Shown here piece by piece: positions 1 to 7,311 of a DNA stretch of 14,475 nt; within the stretch, counting starts at the first letter, position 1, and each line of letters starts with the position of its first letter. The translations under genes and the position numbers were made by a program. This DNA is from Lysobacterales bacterium. Its GTDB lineage: Bacteria; Pseudomonadota; Gammaproteobacteria; Xanthomonadales; Rhodanobacteraceae. Below the pieces are notes generated by a model, which had not been told where the DNA came from, ran no database searches, and was given only the letters and a program-made list of their open reading frames with translations. The DNA is taken from NCBI GenBank assembly GCA_013298265.1, contig JAAFHE010000020.1, forward strand, positions 1-14,475, written 5' to 3'.

Positions 1-404
1 TGCAGATGGCGCTCATGGAATTCGTCGAACAGGATCGCGCCGACGCCAGCGATCTCCGGATCGCTCTGCAGCAGCCGCGTGAGAATTCCCTCGGTGACGA
101 CTTCGATGCGCGTCGCCGCCGTCACCTTCGCCTCGAAGCGGATGCGATAGCCGACAGTTGCGCCAACTTCTTCGCCGAGCTGCCGCGCCATGAACTCCGC
201 CGCGGCACGCGCCGCGATGCGACGTGGCTCAAGCAGCAGGATCTTGCGCCCCTGCAGCCAGGTTGCGTCGAGCAAGGCCAGCGGCACCTGCGTGGTCTTG
301 CCTGCGCCCGGTGGTGCTTCGAGCACGGCGCGGGTGCCCGCGGCCAGGGCGGCCAGGAGTTCGGGGAGGATGTCGTGGATCGGAAAAACAGCACGGGCAG
401 GCAT
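1..404 (-). CDS. hrpB: ATP-dependent RNA helicase HrpB, N-terminal part (runs off the left edge)
   Basis: This is the first 134 codons of a DEAH-box helicase; the gene reads leftward and continues beyond position 1. It starts MPARAVFPIHDIL, followed by Walker A (APPGAGKTTQVP, about residues 30-41), motif Ia-like LLLEPRRIAARAAA (about 57-70), a TEGIL motif (about 104-108) and a DEFHERH Walker B/motif II box (about 126-132). DEFHER, together with a start a few residues before the helicase core, is typical of HrpB rather than HrpA. HrpB is a cytoplasmic RNA helicase whose precise cellular role is poorly defined. The ATG at 404 is the first Met before the conserved helicase start. The hairpin at 499-532 separates it from the gene upstream. 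Only the N-terminal helicase lobe is visible, so the rest of the domain order cannot be checked here. Confidence 0.93.
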   Translation of the reverse strand, partial: MPARAVFPIHDILPELLAALAAGTRAVLEAPPGAGKTTQVPLALLDATWLQGRKILLLEPRRIAARAAAEFMARQLGEEVGATVGYRIRFEAKVTAATRIEVVTEGILTRLLQSDPEIAGVGAILFDEFHERHL

Positions 405-498
405 ATTCACGCGCGAAGCGTAGCCCAGTCGACCGTGGCTGGCGACGCGCTCGCGCAATACGTCAGTCGTGAATCGAGCGCGCGTCGCGACGAATCCA

Positions 499-532
499 GA
501 CGAGAAGACCCCGAAACCGGGGTCTTCTCGTC
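499..532 (-). terminator. Hairpin terminator of the 554-1780 gene
   Basis: This is a perfect 15-bp inverted repeat (arm GACGAGAAGACCCCG, 4-base loop) about 20 bases past the stop codon of the secreted-protein gene and about 95 bases before the hrpB start. There is no clear T-run on either strand, so it may stop transcription inefficiently or mainly protect the mRNA 3' end. Its position between two same-strand genes supports a terminator role. Confidence 0.72.
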
Positions 533-553
533 ACTTACCCGCTCGTGCGCGGT

Positions 554-1780
554 TTATTCGCAGGTCATGCCATTGGAATCAACCGTGCGCACCCACGTCG
601 TGCGTGTGCCGGATCCCGAGGGTACGCCGGGAATATTCAAGCTGCTGCTGTAGTCGAAGCTCATGCTGTAGCAGGTCGGGAAGCGGAAGGTCACCGTGCC
701 CCAGGGTGTCGACTGCGCGGTAGGTCCGAAGTTACCGGCAAAACCGCCACCGCTCTGATAGATCGTCGGCACTGCGAGCGGGCCGCGCGAGTCCGCGTCG
801 AACTGGCTCGCACCGAACAGCCATACCGGTCGGCCGTCGGTGCCGTAGGTGAACCACGCGAAGGTAAACAGGCGACGCGTCGTACCCGGAAGATCGAACA
901 CCTGCACAAGCATGCCCTCGCCGCTGTGCGCCGGGTCATACCAGTTGCCGGCCAGATATCCCGTGATCGGGATGTTCTGGAACGCGGTCGGATACGTGGA
1001 CTGAGTCGGATTGTAGGCGGGCAGGGTGATGTCCTTGCCTGGATCGCCGTTGAAGAAATTCAGGAAGGTCAGGGTGAACTGATTGTTGAAGTCCCAGCGC
1101 GCCGTGCGGGCATCGGTAGTAGGGAAGTTTTCCAGCACGTAGGTACCGCTATTGATCAGCGGCTCATCAGCGAAGACGTGAGAGAGGACGGTGTTCGGCT
1201 CCTCGGCCGCGCGTACCAACAGGCGCCGGTTCGTGCCCTGCGTCAGGCGCAGGCCGGGAAACAGCGGATAGCGATTGGTCCTACCCTCGTTGGCCGGATC
1301 ACGATCGATCGCCAGCAGCGTGACCGCATCGAAGAACTGACCGCTGCTGCTGCAGGGGATGCGCCACAATCGCACGTTGACAAATTCCTCGAAAAACTGG
1401 TCATCGATTTGGCTATCACGCGCTGCGAGCAATACGCGAAGGGGCGCGGTTGCTGGATACAGCGGACCACTGAATAGCGTTGGCAGCTCGTGCGCCAAGC
1501 AGCTCGGCGCATAGGCGCGGTAGGTGTTCGCGCTCGGCGTCAGCGCCTTGGCGACCGGGTCGGTGGGATTCGGCGTCTCGATGCGTTTCAACGAAACCGG
1601 ACCCGATGCCTGCGAGCCCACCAGCAGGCTGCGCACTGCAGCGACTTCCTTCGCCGCGCTCTCGTTGCGCTGCTGTGCGGCAACCCCGTCAATGACTTTC
1701 TCTGCGGCGGCGGCCTGCAGAGCGAACACCGAGCCGATCAGCCAGAGGCTGGTCGAGGCCCATGTTTTTAACATACGCAT
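554..1780 (-). CDS. Secreted protein of unknown function, 408 aa
   Basis: The protein begins with a Sec-type signal peptide: MRMLKTW, a hydrophobic stretch to about residue 21, and an AAAA-E cleavage region near residues 23-27, so it is probably exported. The mature N-terminal two thirds match no family I can name. The C-terminal 130 residues are rich in Trp, Tyr, Phe and Gly, with GNWYDPAHSGEG (about 279-290) and WFTYGTDGRPVWL (about 309-321). Similar motifs occur in many secreted proteins of Xanthomonadales and related bacteria, usually with no assigned function. Four cysteines (about 93, 143, 370, 407) could form disulfides outside the cytoplasm. The start is supported by AGGGAG eight bases before the ATG. 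It is transcribed divergently from tatD. Function is unknown; an extracellular or cell-surface role is inference. Confidence 0.85.
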   Translation of the reverse strand: MRMLKTWASTSLWLIGSVFALQAAAAEKVIDGVAAQQRNESAAKEVAAVRSLLVGSQASGPVSLKRIETPNPTDPVAKALTPSANTYRAYAPSCLAHELPTLFSGPLYPATAPLRVLLAARDSQIDDQFFEEFVNVRLWRIPCSSSGQFFDAVTLLAIDRDPANEGRTNRYPLFPGLRLTQGTNRRLLVRAAEEPNTVLSHVFADEPLINSGTYVLENFPTTDARTARWDFNNQFTLTFLNFFNGDPGKDITLPAYNPTQSTYPTAFQNIPITGYLAGNWYDPAHSGEGMLVQVFDLPGTTRRLFTFAWFTYGTDGRPVWLFGASQFDADSRGPLAVPTIYQSGGGFAGNFGPTAQSTPWGTVTFRFPTCYSMSFDYSSSLNIPGVPSGSGTRTTWVRTVDSNGMTCE

Positions 1781-1961
1781 AACAATTTCTCCCTAGGGGT
1801 TTGTGCGAGCGGCAAACGTGGCGAGAGTGTCGCGAAACGGGTGAATTGCCTATGAACTTTTTCTGTTTACGCCGCGCCGTGCGCAGCGGTGCCTGATAAC
1901 CCTACAACGCCGTGGCCGCTTCGGCGGATAATGGCCGGTCTCTATTCCCGGCAACATCCGC

Positions 1962-2747
1962 ATGCAGCTTGTCGATATCGGCGCCAACCTGACGCATTCC
2001 TCCTTTCAGCATGATCTTTCCGCGGTGCTCGAACGCGCCCGGGCACACGGCGTCGGCCAGCTCGTCGTCACCGGCGCCAGCCGCGAGGCCAGTCCGCAGG
2101 CGCTGGCCCTGGCGCAGGCTCATCCGGGGCTGCTCTACGCAACGGCGGGTGTGCATCCGCACCATGCGGGCGAATACGACGCGGAGTGCGACGCGCTGCT
2201 GCGCGAACTCGTCGCAGCGCCGGAGGTACGCGCGGTCGGCGAGACCGGTCTGGACTATTACCGCGACCTGTCGCCGCGGCCGACCCAGCAGTTCGCGTTC
2301 GAGCAGCAACTGCAGATCGCGCTGGACTGCGGCAAGCCGCTGTTCCTGCATCAGCGCGACGCGCACGATGACTTCATGGCCATTCTCCGTCCGATCCGCG
2401 ACAAGCTCGCCGCCGTGGTCGTGCATTGCTTCACCGGCACGCGCAAGGAACTGTTTGATTGCCTCGATCTTGACTGCCATGTCGGCATCACCGGCTGGAT
2501 CTGCGACGAGCGCCGCGGCACGCATCTGCGCGAGATCGTCGGGAATGTCCCGATCAACCGGCTCATGATCGAAACCGACAGCCCCTACCTGCTGCCGCGC
2601 ACGGTCAAGCCGCAACCGAGCCACCGCCGCAACGAGCCGATGTACCTCGCGCACATCTGCGCCGAAGTCGCGCGCGACCGCGGCGAGAGCGTGGAGGACA
2701 CGGCGCAGGGTACGACGGCGACTGCGCGGGCGTTCTTCGGTATCTGA
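1962..2747 (+). CDS. tatD: TatD family metal-dependent deoxyribonuclease
   Basis: This 261-residue protein has the length and signatures of E. coli TatD, a cytoplasmic Mg2+-dependent 3'-5' exonuclease linked to DNA repair after oxidative damage. It opens DIGANLTHSSF, the TatD-type variant of the first metal motif; relatives such as YcfH carry HxH there. Further motifs are GVHPHH (63-68), GETGLDYYRD (93-102, metal-ligand Glu 94), FLHQRDAH (128-135, His 130), VVHCFTGT (153-160, His 155), GITGWICDERRG (175-186) and IETDSPYLLPR (203-213, Asp 206). CDERRG and HRRNEP match TatD proper better than YcfH or YjjV. No strong ribosome binding site precedes the ATG, but this start gives the expected N-terminus. 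It is divergent from the secreted-protein gene and lies 238 bases before the proton-channel operon. Confidence 0.94.
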   Translation: MQLVDIGANLTHSSFQHDLSAVLERARAHGVGQLVVTGASREASPQALALAQAHPGLLYATAGVHPHHAGEYDAECDALLRELVAAPEVRAVGETGLDYYRDLSPRPTQQFAFEQQLQIALDCGKPLFLHQRDAHDDFMAILRPIRDKLAAVVVHCFTGTRKELFDCLDLDCHVGITGWICDERRGTHLREIVGNVPINRLMIETDSPYLLPRTVKPQPSHRRNEPMYLAHICAEVARDRGESVEDTAQGTTATARAFFGI

Positions 2748-2985
2748 TTTCCGTCCAGTCGCGGCCGGGAACCAAGCGTTACGCAACCGGTCAGACGCGT
2801 TGAGCATCCTAAGGAAGCTCCACCCGGTCGTACCCCCGATTGCTTGCCGCCGGCCGTTGATCCGTACGGCGGCGGACTTGCAATGCAAGGTCGCAGCGCC
2901 GAGGGTGTAGCCACGCCGCGGCGGCGAACCCTCTCCGCACCGCATTCGTTCCAACCGTTCCCAGGACGGCACCGCCGAGACTTCC
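2748..2985. other. 238-base gap between tatD and the proton-channel operon
   Basis: I see no gene or RNA here. The only symmetry is weak: a 5-bp hairpin at 2877-2889 and CCGCCG/CGGCGG arms around 2848-2874. It probably holds the promoter of the channel operon, but no convincing -35/-10 pair stands out. Confidence 0.4.
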
Positions 2986-4062
2986 ATGACCCGACCCAAC
3001 CGCAGCCTGATCTGGATTGCCGGTTTCCTCGCCGCGATCGCCGTACTGGCCAGCCTCATCGCACCCCGCCTGGCCCTGGCCTTCATGGCCAATCCGTTCT
3101 TCAACGGCATCATCCTGCTCGTGCTGCTGGGTGGCATCGCGGTGAACCTGCGCCAGGTGCTGGCGCTGAATCGCGACATCGACTGGATCGAAAGCTACCG
3201 CCGCGCCAATCCCGAGCGTCCCGTCACCGGCCAGCCGCGCCTGCTCGCACCGATGGCGCGCATGCTGTCCGGCCGCGAGCGCGGCAAGCTGGCGCTGAGC
3301 CCGAGTTCCATGCGCACGGTGCTCGACGGCGTTTATCTCCGGCTCGAAGAAGCGCGCGACCTGTCGAGGTATCTCATCGGACTGGCCATCTTCCTCGGCC
3401 TGCTCGGTACGTTCTGGGGTCTGCTCGGCACCATACGTGCCGTGTCCGACATCATTTCCTCGCTCGGCGTCGGTACCGATGCCGTCGCGATGTTCACCGC
3501 ACTCAAGGACCAGCTACGCGAACCGCTCGCGGGCATGGCGACGAGTTTCTCGACTTCCCTGTTCGGTCTGGCCAGTTCGCTCGTGCTGGGTTTTCTCGAC
3601 CTGCAGGCCGGCCACGCGCAGAACCGCTTTTACAACGAAATGGAAGAGTGGCTTTCTACCGTGACCAAGCTGTCCTCGGGCGGCGGCATCGCCGGGGACA
3701 TGGAAGGCTCGGTGCCCGCCTATGTGCAGGCGCTGCTCGAGCAGACGGCGGACGGCCTGGAGCGCATGCAGCGCGCCATCGTGGACAACGAGCGCGAACG
3801 GCGCGGCGCCAGCGAGCAGCTCGGCGAACTCAATGCACAGCTCGCGCGCCTGACCGAATTCCTCGGCCGCGACGCGCGCGAACGCCACGCCGCGACCGAA
3901 GTGCAGGAAGACCTGCGCGCGGCGCTGAAGACGATCGCCGGGCAGCATTCCGGCGGCGGCAACACGATGTCCGATGAACTGCGCAGCGAATTCCGTCTGC
4001 TGTCGCGCACCATCGCCGCCGCGCTGGACAACCAGCGCCGTCCAGGTCCCGGGCAGCACTGA
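2986..4062 (+). CDS. MotA/TolQ/ExbB-type proton channel protein, 358 aa
   Basis: This inner-membrane protein has four predicted membrane segments: about 8-32, 38-57, 130-150 and 185-206. The last two form the MotA/TolQ/ExbB channel core, with GLLGTFWGLLGTIRAV (139-154) and ATSFSTSLFGLASSLVLG (185-202). Proteins of this fold form a pentameric proton channel around a dimer of a MotB/TolR-like partner and turn ion flow into mechanical work. The cytoplasmic tail after residue 206 is charged and probably helical for about 150 residues. The stop codon is only 6 bases from the next start, so the two genes form a translationally coupled operon. No flagellar, Tol or TonB genes are nearby, so the output of the motor is unknown. 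ZorA of Zorya anti-phage systems has the same core but a far longer cytoplasmic tail. The family call is firm; the role is open. Confidence 0.88.
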   Translation: MTRPNRSLIWIAGFLAAIAVLASLIAPRLALAFMANPFFNGIILLVLLGGIAVNLRQVLALNRDIDWIESYRRANPERPVTGQPRLLAPMARMLSGRERGKLALSPSSMRTVLDGVYLRLEEARDLSRYLIGLAIFLGLLGTFWGLLGTIRAVSDIISSLGVGTDAVAMFTALKDQLREPLAGMATSFSTSLFGLASSLVLGFLDLQAGHAQNRFYNEMEEWLSTVTKLSSGGGIAGDMEGSVPAYVQALLEQTADGLERMQRAIVDNERERRGASEQLGELNAQLARLTEFLGRDARERHAATEVQEDLRAALKTIAGQHSGGGNTMSDELRSEFRLLSRTIAAALDNQRRPGPGQH

Positions 4063-4068
4063 CGCCTT

Positions 4069-5154
4069 ATGCGCAACCTCGCCTCCCGCCGCCGCGGCGT
4101 CGACATCTGGCCCGGCTTCGTCGACGCGCTCACCGCGCTGATCATGGTGCTGGTGTTTGTACTCATGCTGTTTGCGATCGGCCAGTTCGTGCTGTCGGAT
4201 TCGCTCGCCGGCAAGAACCGCGCCCTCGACGACCTCAACGCGCGCGTCGCGCAGCTCGCCAAGACCCTGTCGCTGGCCGAGAACAGCAAGCGTCAGCTCG
4301 ATACGCAGGTGAAGGAGCTGTCGGCCTCGCTCGGCGGTGTAACGAGCGAGCGCGACCAGGCCCGCACCGAACTCACCGCCGCACAGGCCGAGGCCGCGCG
4401 CCTCGGTGCCGACATCGCGGCGCTGGCGCAGCTCAAGAGCCAGCTCGAAAGCGAAGTCGCACGGCTGGCCGGCGAACTCGGCCTGAGCCAGAGTGAAGTC
4501 GTCAAAGGCAAGGAACTGTCGGCGCAGCAAGTCGCACAGCTCGAACTGCTGAACCGGCAGATGGCCGCACTGAATACGCAGCTAGCGCAGATCCAGGCCG
4601 CGCTCGACGTCGCGAACAAGGATCTCAAGGCCAAGGACGTCAAGATCGCCGATCTCGGCAAGGAGCTGAACATCGCCCTGGCCAACCGCGTCGGCGAACT
4701 GGAACGCTACCGTTCGGAGTTCTTCGGCCGCCTGCGCGCGGCCCTGGGCGACCGCTCCGACATCCGTGTCGTCGGCGACCGCTTCGTCGTGCCGACCGAC
4801 ATCCTGTTCGACAGCGCCTCGGCCGAGCTCGGACCAACCGCGCAGGCGTCGATGGACAAGCTCGCCGAGACGGTCAAACTCGTCGCTGCGGAGATTCCGT
4901 CCAGCATTGATTGGGTGCTGCGCATTGACGGCCATACCGATGCGCGCCCTATCCACACCGACCGCTTCCCCTCGAACTGGGAGCTGTCCTCGGCGCGCGC
5001 GGTGTCGATCGTGAAATACCTCGTCGTGCAGGGCATACCGGCGCACCGGCTGTCGGCCAACGGCTTCGGCCAGTTCCAGCCGCTGGACCCGGCGCAGACG
5101 CCGGAAGCGTTCACGCGTAACCGGCGTATCGAGATTCAGCTAACGAATCGGTGA
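4069..5154 (+). CDS. MotB/OmpA-type peptidoglycan-anchoring partner with long coiled coil, 361 aa
   Basis: A short cytoplasmic N-terminus leads into DIWPGFVDALTALIMVLVFV (12-31) and one membrane helix to about residue 43. Asp 19 is placed like the proton-carrying Asp of MotB, TolR and ZorB. Residues about 44-215 are almost uninterrupted heptad-like Ala/Leu/Glu/Lys/Gln sequence, predicted as a long periplasmic coiled coil. The C-terminus (about 235-361) is an OmpA-like peptidoglycan-binding domain with RIDGHTDARPI (285-295), NWELSSARA (303-311), RLSANGFGQ (327-335) and NRRIEI (351-356). The Asp of GHTD and the Arg of SSARA are the usual diaminopimelate contacts. It lies 6 bases downstream of the channel gene with no obvious ribosome binding site, implying coupled translation. 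The family is clear; whether this is a housekeeping cell-wall motor or an orphan Zorya-like motor cannot be told from sequence alone. Confidence 0.88.
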   Translation: MRNLASRRRGVDIWPGFVDALTALIMVLVFVLMLFAIGQFVLSDSLAGKNRALDDLNARVAQLAKTLSLAENSKRQLDTQVKELSASLGGVTSERDQARTELTAAQAEAARLGADIAALAQLKSQLESEVARLAGELGLSQSEVVKGKELSAQQVAQLELLNRQMAALNTQLAQIQAALDVANKDLKAKDVKIADLGKELNIALANRVGELERYRSEFFGRLRAALGDRSDIRVVGDRFVVPTDILFDSASAELGPTAQASMDKLAETVKLVAAEIPSSIDWVLRIDGHTDARPIHTDRFPSNWELSSARAVSIVKYLVVQGIPAHRLSANGFGQFQPLDPAQTPEAFTRNRRIEIQLTNR

Positions 5155-5178
5155 GGCGAACCGCGTGATGCAGCGAAA

Positions 5179-5197
5179 GCATCCGCCGCGCGGATGC
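5179..5197. terminator. Hairpin between convergent genes
   Basis: An 8-bp perfect inverted repeat (GCATCCGC, 3-base loop, GCGGATGC) sits in the 69-base gap between the stop of the OmpA-type gene (5154) and the stop of the SRPBCC gene (5224). The position suits a bidirectional terminator. There is no clear T-run, so the evidence is position plus symmetry. Confidence 0.5.
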
Positions 5198-5223
5198 GCC
5201 GCCGTTTGCTTTCCGACGGCCCG

Positions 5224-5763
5224 CTACTTCGACGGCTTCTTCGTATCGCCAACCGCATCCAGCGCCGCCCAGCCGCCGAACTGCAGTCCGATGACCTGAT
5301 CCACCACCGGCGCGATCTTGTCGAGCGCATGCGCCGCCGTGCCGCTGACGCGATAGATGACCGTCGCTTCGCTGCCTTCGTCGTTCGCCGCAAGCGCGAC
5401 GCTGAGCACGCCGCTGATGGCCATGTCCTGCAGCGGCCCGAGTGCGGCGTTCAGACGCACGAGTTCGTTGTGCTTGAGCATGATGACGCGGCCGTGTTCG
5501 GCGCCACCGTCTTTCCAGCGTTCGCAGAAGCAGCCGCCGAGCGTGAGATCGAGGCTGAGGTTGGCTGCATCGCCCGACCAAGTATGTTCCTTCGGCCACC
5601 AGCGCGCCGGTTGAGCCAGCGTGGTCCAGGCCTGCGCCGGTGTCGCCGCGATACGCAGGCGGTGTTCGACGACGAAGCCGTCGGGAGAGGACTGCTTGAC
5701 CGCAGCCTGGCCGGCGGCGCTCGCCAGCAGCAGCAAGATGGCACTCACACGGAAGGCACGCAT
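5224..5763 (-). CDS. Exported SRPBCC (START/Bet v 1-like) family protein, 179 aa
   Basis: The protein starts MRAFRVSAILLLLASAAGQAA, a signal peptide with likely cleavage after about residue 21, so it probably acts in the periplasm. The rest resembles SRPBCC/AHSA1-like proteins, a fold with a deep ligand-binding cavity: VVEHRLRIAATPAQAWTTL at the start of the domain, ARWWPKEHTW (about 53-62), a GGCFCERW segment (about 76-83) and a C-terminal helix. The ligand is unknown. The adjacent CFC cysteines could form a disulfide in the periplasm. GGAG seven bases before the ATG supports the start. It lies 71 bases downstream of the SAM methyltransferase gene on the same strand and could be co-transcribed with it. 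The family call is moderately firm; no substrate should be inferred. Confidence 0.8.
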   Translation of the reverse strand: MRAFRVSAILLLLASAAGQAAVKQSSPDGFVVEHRLRIAATPAQAWTTLAQPARWWPKEHTWSGDAANLSLDLTLGGCFCERWKDGGAEHGRVIMLKHNELVRLNAALGPLQDMAISGVLSVALAANDEGSEATVIYRVSGTAAHALDKIAPVVDQVIGLQFGGWAALDAVGDTKKPSK

Positions 5764-5834
5764 GATCGGCTCCGGTTGTCAGGCGACGGCCGATTATGGC
5801 GTCTGGCAAACCGATCCCGCATAGGTCAAATGCG

Positions 5835-6581
5835 TCAGTCGCGCACGCCGACGCGCAGCGCCAGATCCCAGCGCACGGTACGGACTTCGTCCGCATCACC
5901 CCAGGCTGCTGCGAACGCATCGCCAAGCTCGTCGACGGGATCACGGCCCACCGCCTTGAGGTAGCGTTGCGTCGCCGACCACGAGCGCAGATACGCGAGG
6001 AACGCGGCCAGGTCCCATTGCGCGACCAGGTCGAACGTCGGCGCATCGAGGCGCCGGAAGGGAAACGCGAGCGTGGCGTAGCCGGACTCGACCAGACGCC
6101 GCTCGGCGGGCCAGTAGGTCTCGAGCACATCCGAGTAGAGGCGCTGCTTGATCGCGTCGACGGACGGCGTGATCGCGCAATCGGCGTACGTCCACTGCGC
6201 CACGACACCGCCGCGGCGCAGTACGCGTTGGGCTTCGGCGTGGAACGCATCGAGGTCGAACCAGTGCAGCGCCTGCGCGACGGTAACGAGATCAGCGCTG
6301 CCGTCGGCCAGCGTCGAGGCCTCGGCACGCTCGACGCGATACTCGATGCCGGGCATCGGGTCAGCCTGCCCGATCTGCGCGGCACTCGGGTCGGTCGCGA
6401 TCACGCGCTCGAATTCCGCCGCCAGGCCGACGCTCGCCTGACCCGTGCCGCAGCCCGCATCCCAGGCCAGCGTACGTGCCGGCGACTGTGCCGCGAGCCA
6501 GGCGAACAGGCCCGGCGCATACCGCGGCCGTGCCGTGCGATAGATCGCCGACTGGGTCGAAAAATGGTCTTTGAAAGACAT
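5835..6581 (-). CDS. Class I SAM-dependent methyltransferase, 248 aa
   Basis: This soluble cytoplasmic protein has a Rossmann-type methyltransferase core. Motif I is AWDAGCGTGQAS (39-50), the motif II acidic residue is in VIATDPS (Asp 64), followed by VERAEASTLADGSADLVTV (82-100) and a motif IV-like ALHWFDLD (104-111). The opening FKDHFSTQSAIYRTARPRY, with AGCGTGQ, matches the small-molecule Methyltransf_11-type group that includes trans-aconitate methyltransferase-like proteins; the substrate is not predictable. I chose the Met at 6581 because GGAG lies 7 bases upstream and the protein begins at the conserved N-terminus. A longer in-frame start at 6761 would add 60 low-complexity Ala/Arg residues and overlap rluE. 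The gene lies 121 bases downstream of rluE on the same strand. Confidence 0.88.
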   Translation of the reverse strand: MSFKDHFSTQSAIYRTARPRYAPGLFAWLAAQSPARTLAWDAGCGTGQASVGLAAEFERVIATDPSAAQIGQADPMPGIEYRVERAEASTLADGSADLVTVAQALHWFDLDAFHAEAQRVLRRGGVVAQWTYADCAITPSVDAIKQRLYSDVLETYWPAERRLVESGYATLAFPFRRLDAPTFDLVAQWDLAAFLAYLRSWSATQRYLKAVGRDPVDELGDAFAAAWGDADEVRTVRWDLALRVGVRD

Positions 6582-6702
6582 GGACTGCTCCGTCGCCCGT
6601 GTTCGCCAACGATGTGGCGATTGTGCACTTCCGCCCCCGGCGGCCGCGCGTGCGGCGCCCGCCAACTTTGCAGCGCAGGACGGATTTCGCCACGCCGGCG
6701 TT

Positions 6703-7269
6703 TCAGCGGCGCCGAGCGCGCGGCTCATCCGTTTCGACGGTCCGCCATTCGCCCGGCGCAAGGTTCTCGAGCGCGTACGCGCCGATGCGCATCCGTACGA
6801 GACGCAAGGTCGGCAGTCCGACCGCCGCCGTCATGCGCCGCACCTGGCGGTTGCGTCCTTCGCACAGCGTGAGTTCCAGCCATGCGTCGGGCACGTTCTT
6901 GCGGAAGCGCACGGGCGGGTCGCGCGGCCACAGCGCCGGCGGCGTGGCCAGCGCACGCGCGCGCGCCGGCAGCGTCGGGCCGTCGTTGAGTACGACGCCG
7001 TCGCGCAAGGCCGCAAGCGCAGCATCGGTGAGGCAGCCTTCCACCTGCACCCAGTAGGTCTTGTCCTGCTTGTGGCGTGGATCGGTCAGCCGGTGCGCGA
7101 GCGCACCGTCGTCGGTCAGCAGCAGCAGGCCCTCCGAGTCAGCGTCGAGACGGCCGGCCGCATAGACCGCGGGCTGGCGGATGTAGTCAGCCAGCGTAGG
7201 CCGGCGTGGTGTGCTGCGATCCGTGAACTGGCACAGCACGCCGTAGGGTTTGTTGAACGCGAGCAACAT
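6703..7269 (-). CDS. rluE: 23S rRNA pseudouridine(2457) synthase RluE
   Basis: This 188-residue enzyme of the RsuA/RluE family isomerises a uridine in 23S rRNA (position 2457 in E. coli) to pseudouridine. It lacks an S4 RNA-binding domain, as RluE does. The catalytic Asp is in GRLDADSEGLLLLTDDG (Asp 42). Other RluE signatures are NKPYGVLCQF (6-15), TYWVQVEG (71-78), LNDGPTLPA (94-102), LWPRDPPVRFRK (113-124), CEGRNRQVRRM (136-146) and GLPTLRLVRMRIG (151-163). The ATG at 7269 is preferred: it begins directly at the conserved LLAFNKPYG. A GTG at 7284 would add five residues, but it falls inside the left arm of a strong hairpin. No good ribosome binding site is seen, so expression may depend on the upstream gene. 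Confidence 0.9.
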   Translation of the reverse strand: MLLAFNKPYGVLCQFTDRSTPRRPTLADYIRQPAVYAAGRLDADSEGLLLLTDDGALAHRLTDPRHKQDKTYWVQVEGCLTDAALAALRDGVVLNDGPTLPARARALATPPALWPRDPPVRFRKNVPDAWLELTLCEGRNRQVRRMTAAVGLPTLRLVRMRIGAYALENLAPGEWRTVETDEPRARRR

Positions 7270-7277
7270 GGGCGGAC

Positions 7278-7304
7278 GGCGCACGGATGCCGCATCCGTG
7301 CGCC
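7278..7304 (-). terminator. Strong hairpin between the lipoprotein methyltransferase and rluE
   Basis: This perfect 12-bp inverted repeat (GGCGCACGGATG, 3-base loop, CATCCGTGCGCC) starts 7 bases after the stop of the 7312-8256 gene and ends 8 bases before the rluE ATG. It has no T-run. It could terminate the upstream transcript, or, if read through, fold over the rluE ribosome binding region and limit translation. Confidence 0.55.
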
Positions 7305-7311
7305 GCAGTCG

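Noticed and set aside
1904..1932. Possible promoter for tatD using GATAAT near 1927
   Set aside because: The -10-like hexamer is good, but nothing near 17 bases upstream resembles a -35 box.
1902..3179. A 425-aa minus-strand open frame
   Set aside because: It is antisense to tatD and the start of the channel gene, and is rich in Arg and Ala with no motifs. The part across 2748-2985 has no start or ribosome binding site of its own.
2986..5154. A full Zorya anti-phage system
   Set aside because: Only the ZorA/ZorB-like motor fold is present. No ZorC/ZorD or ZorE-type gene follows, the channel protein lacks the long ZorA tail, and the next gene is convergent.
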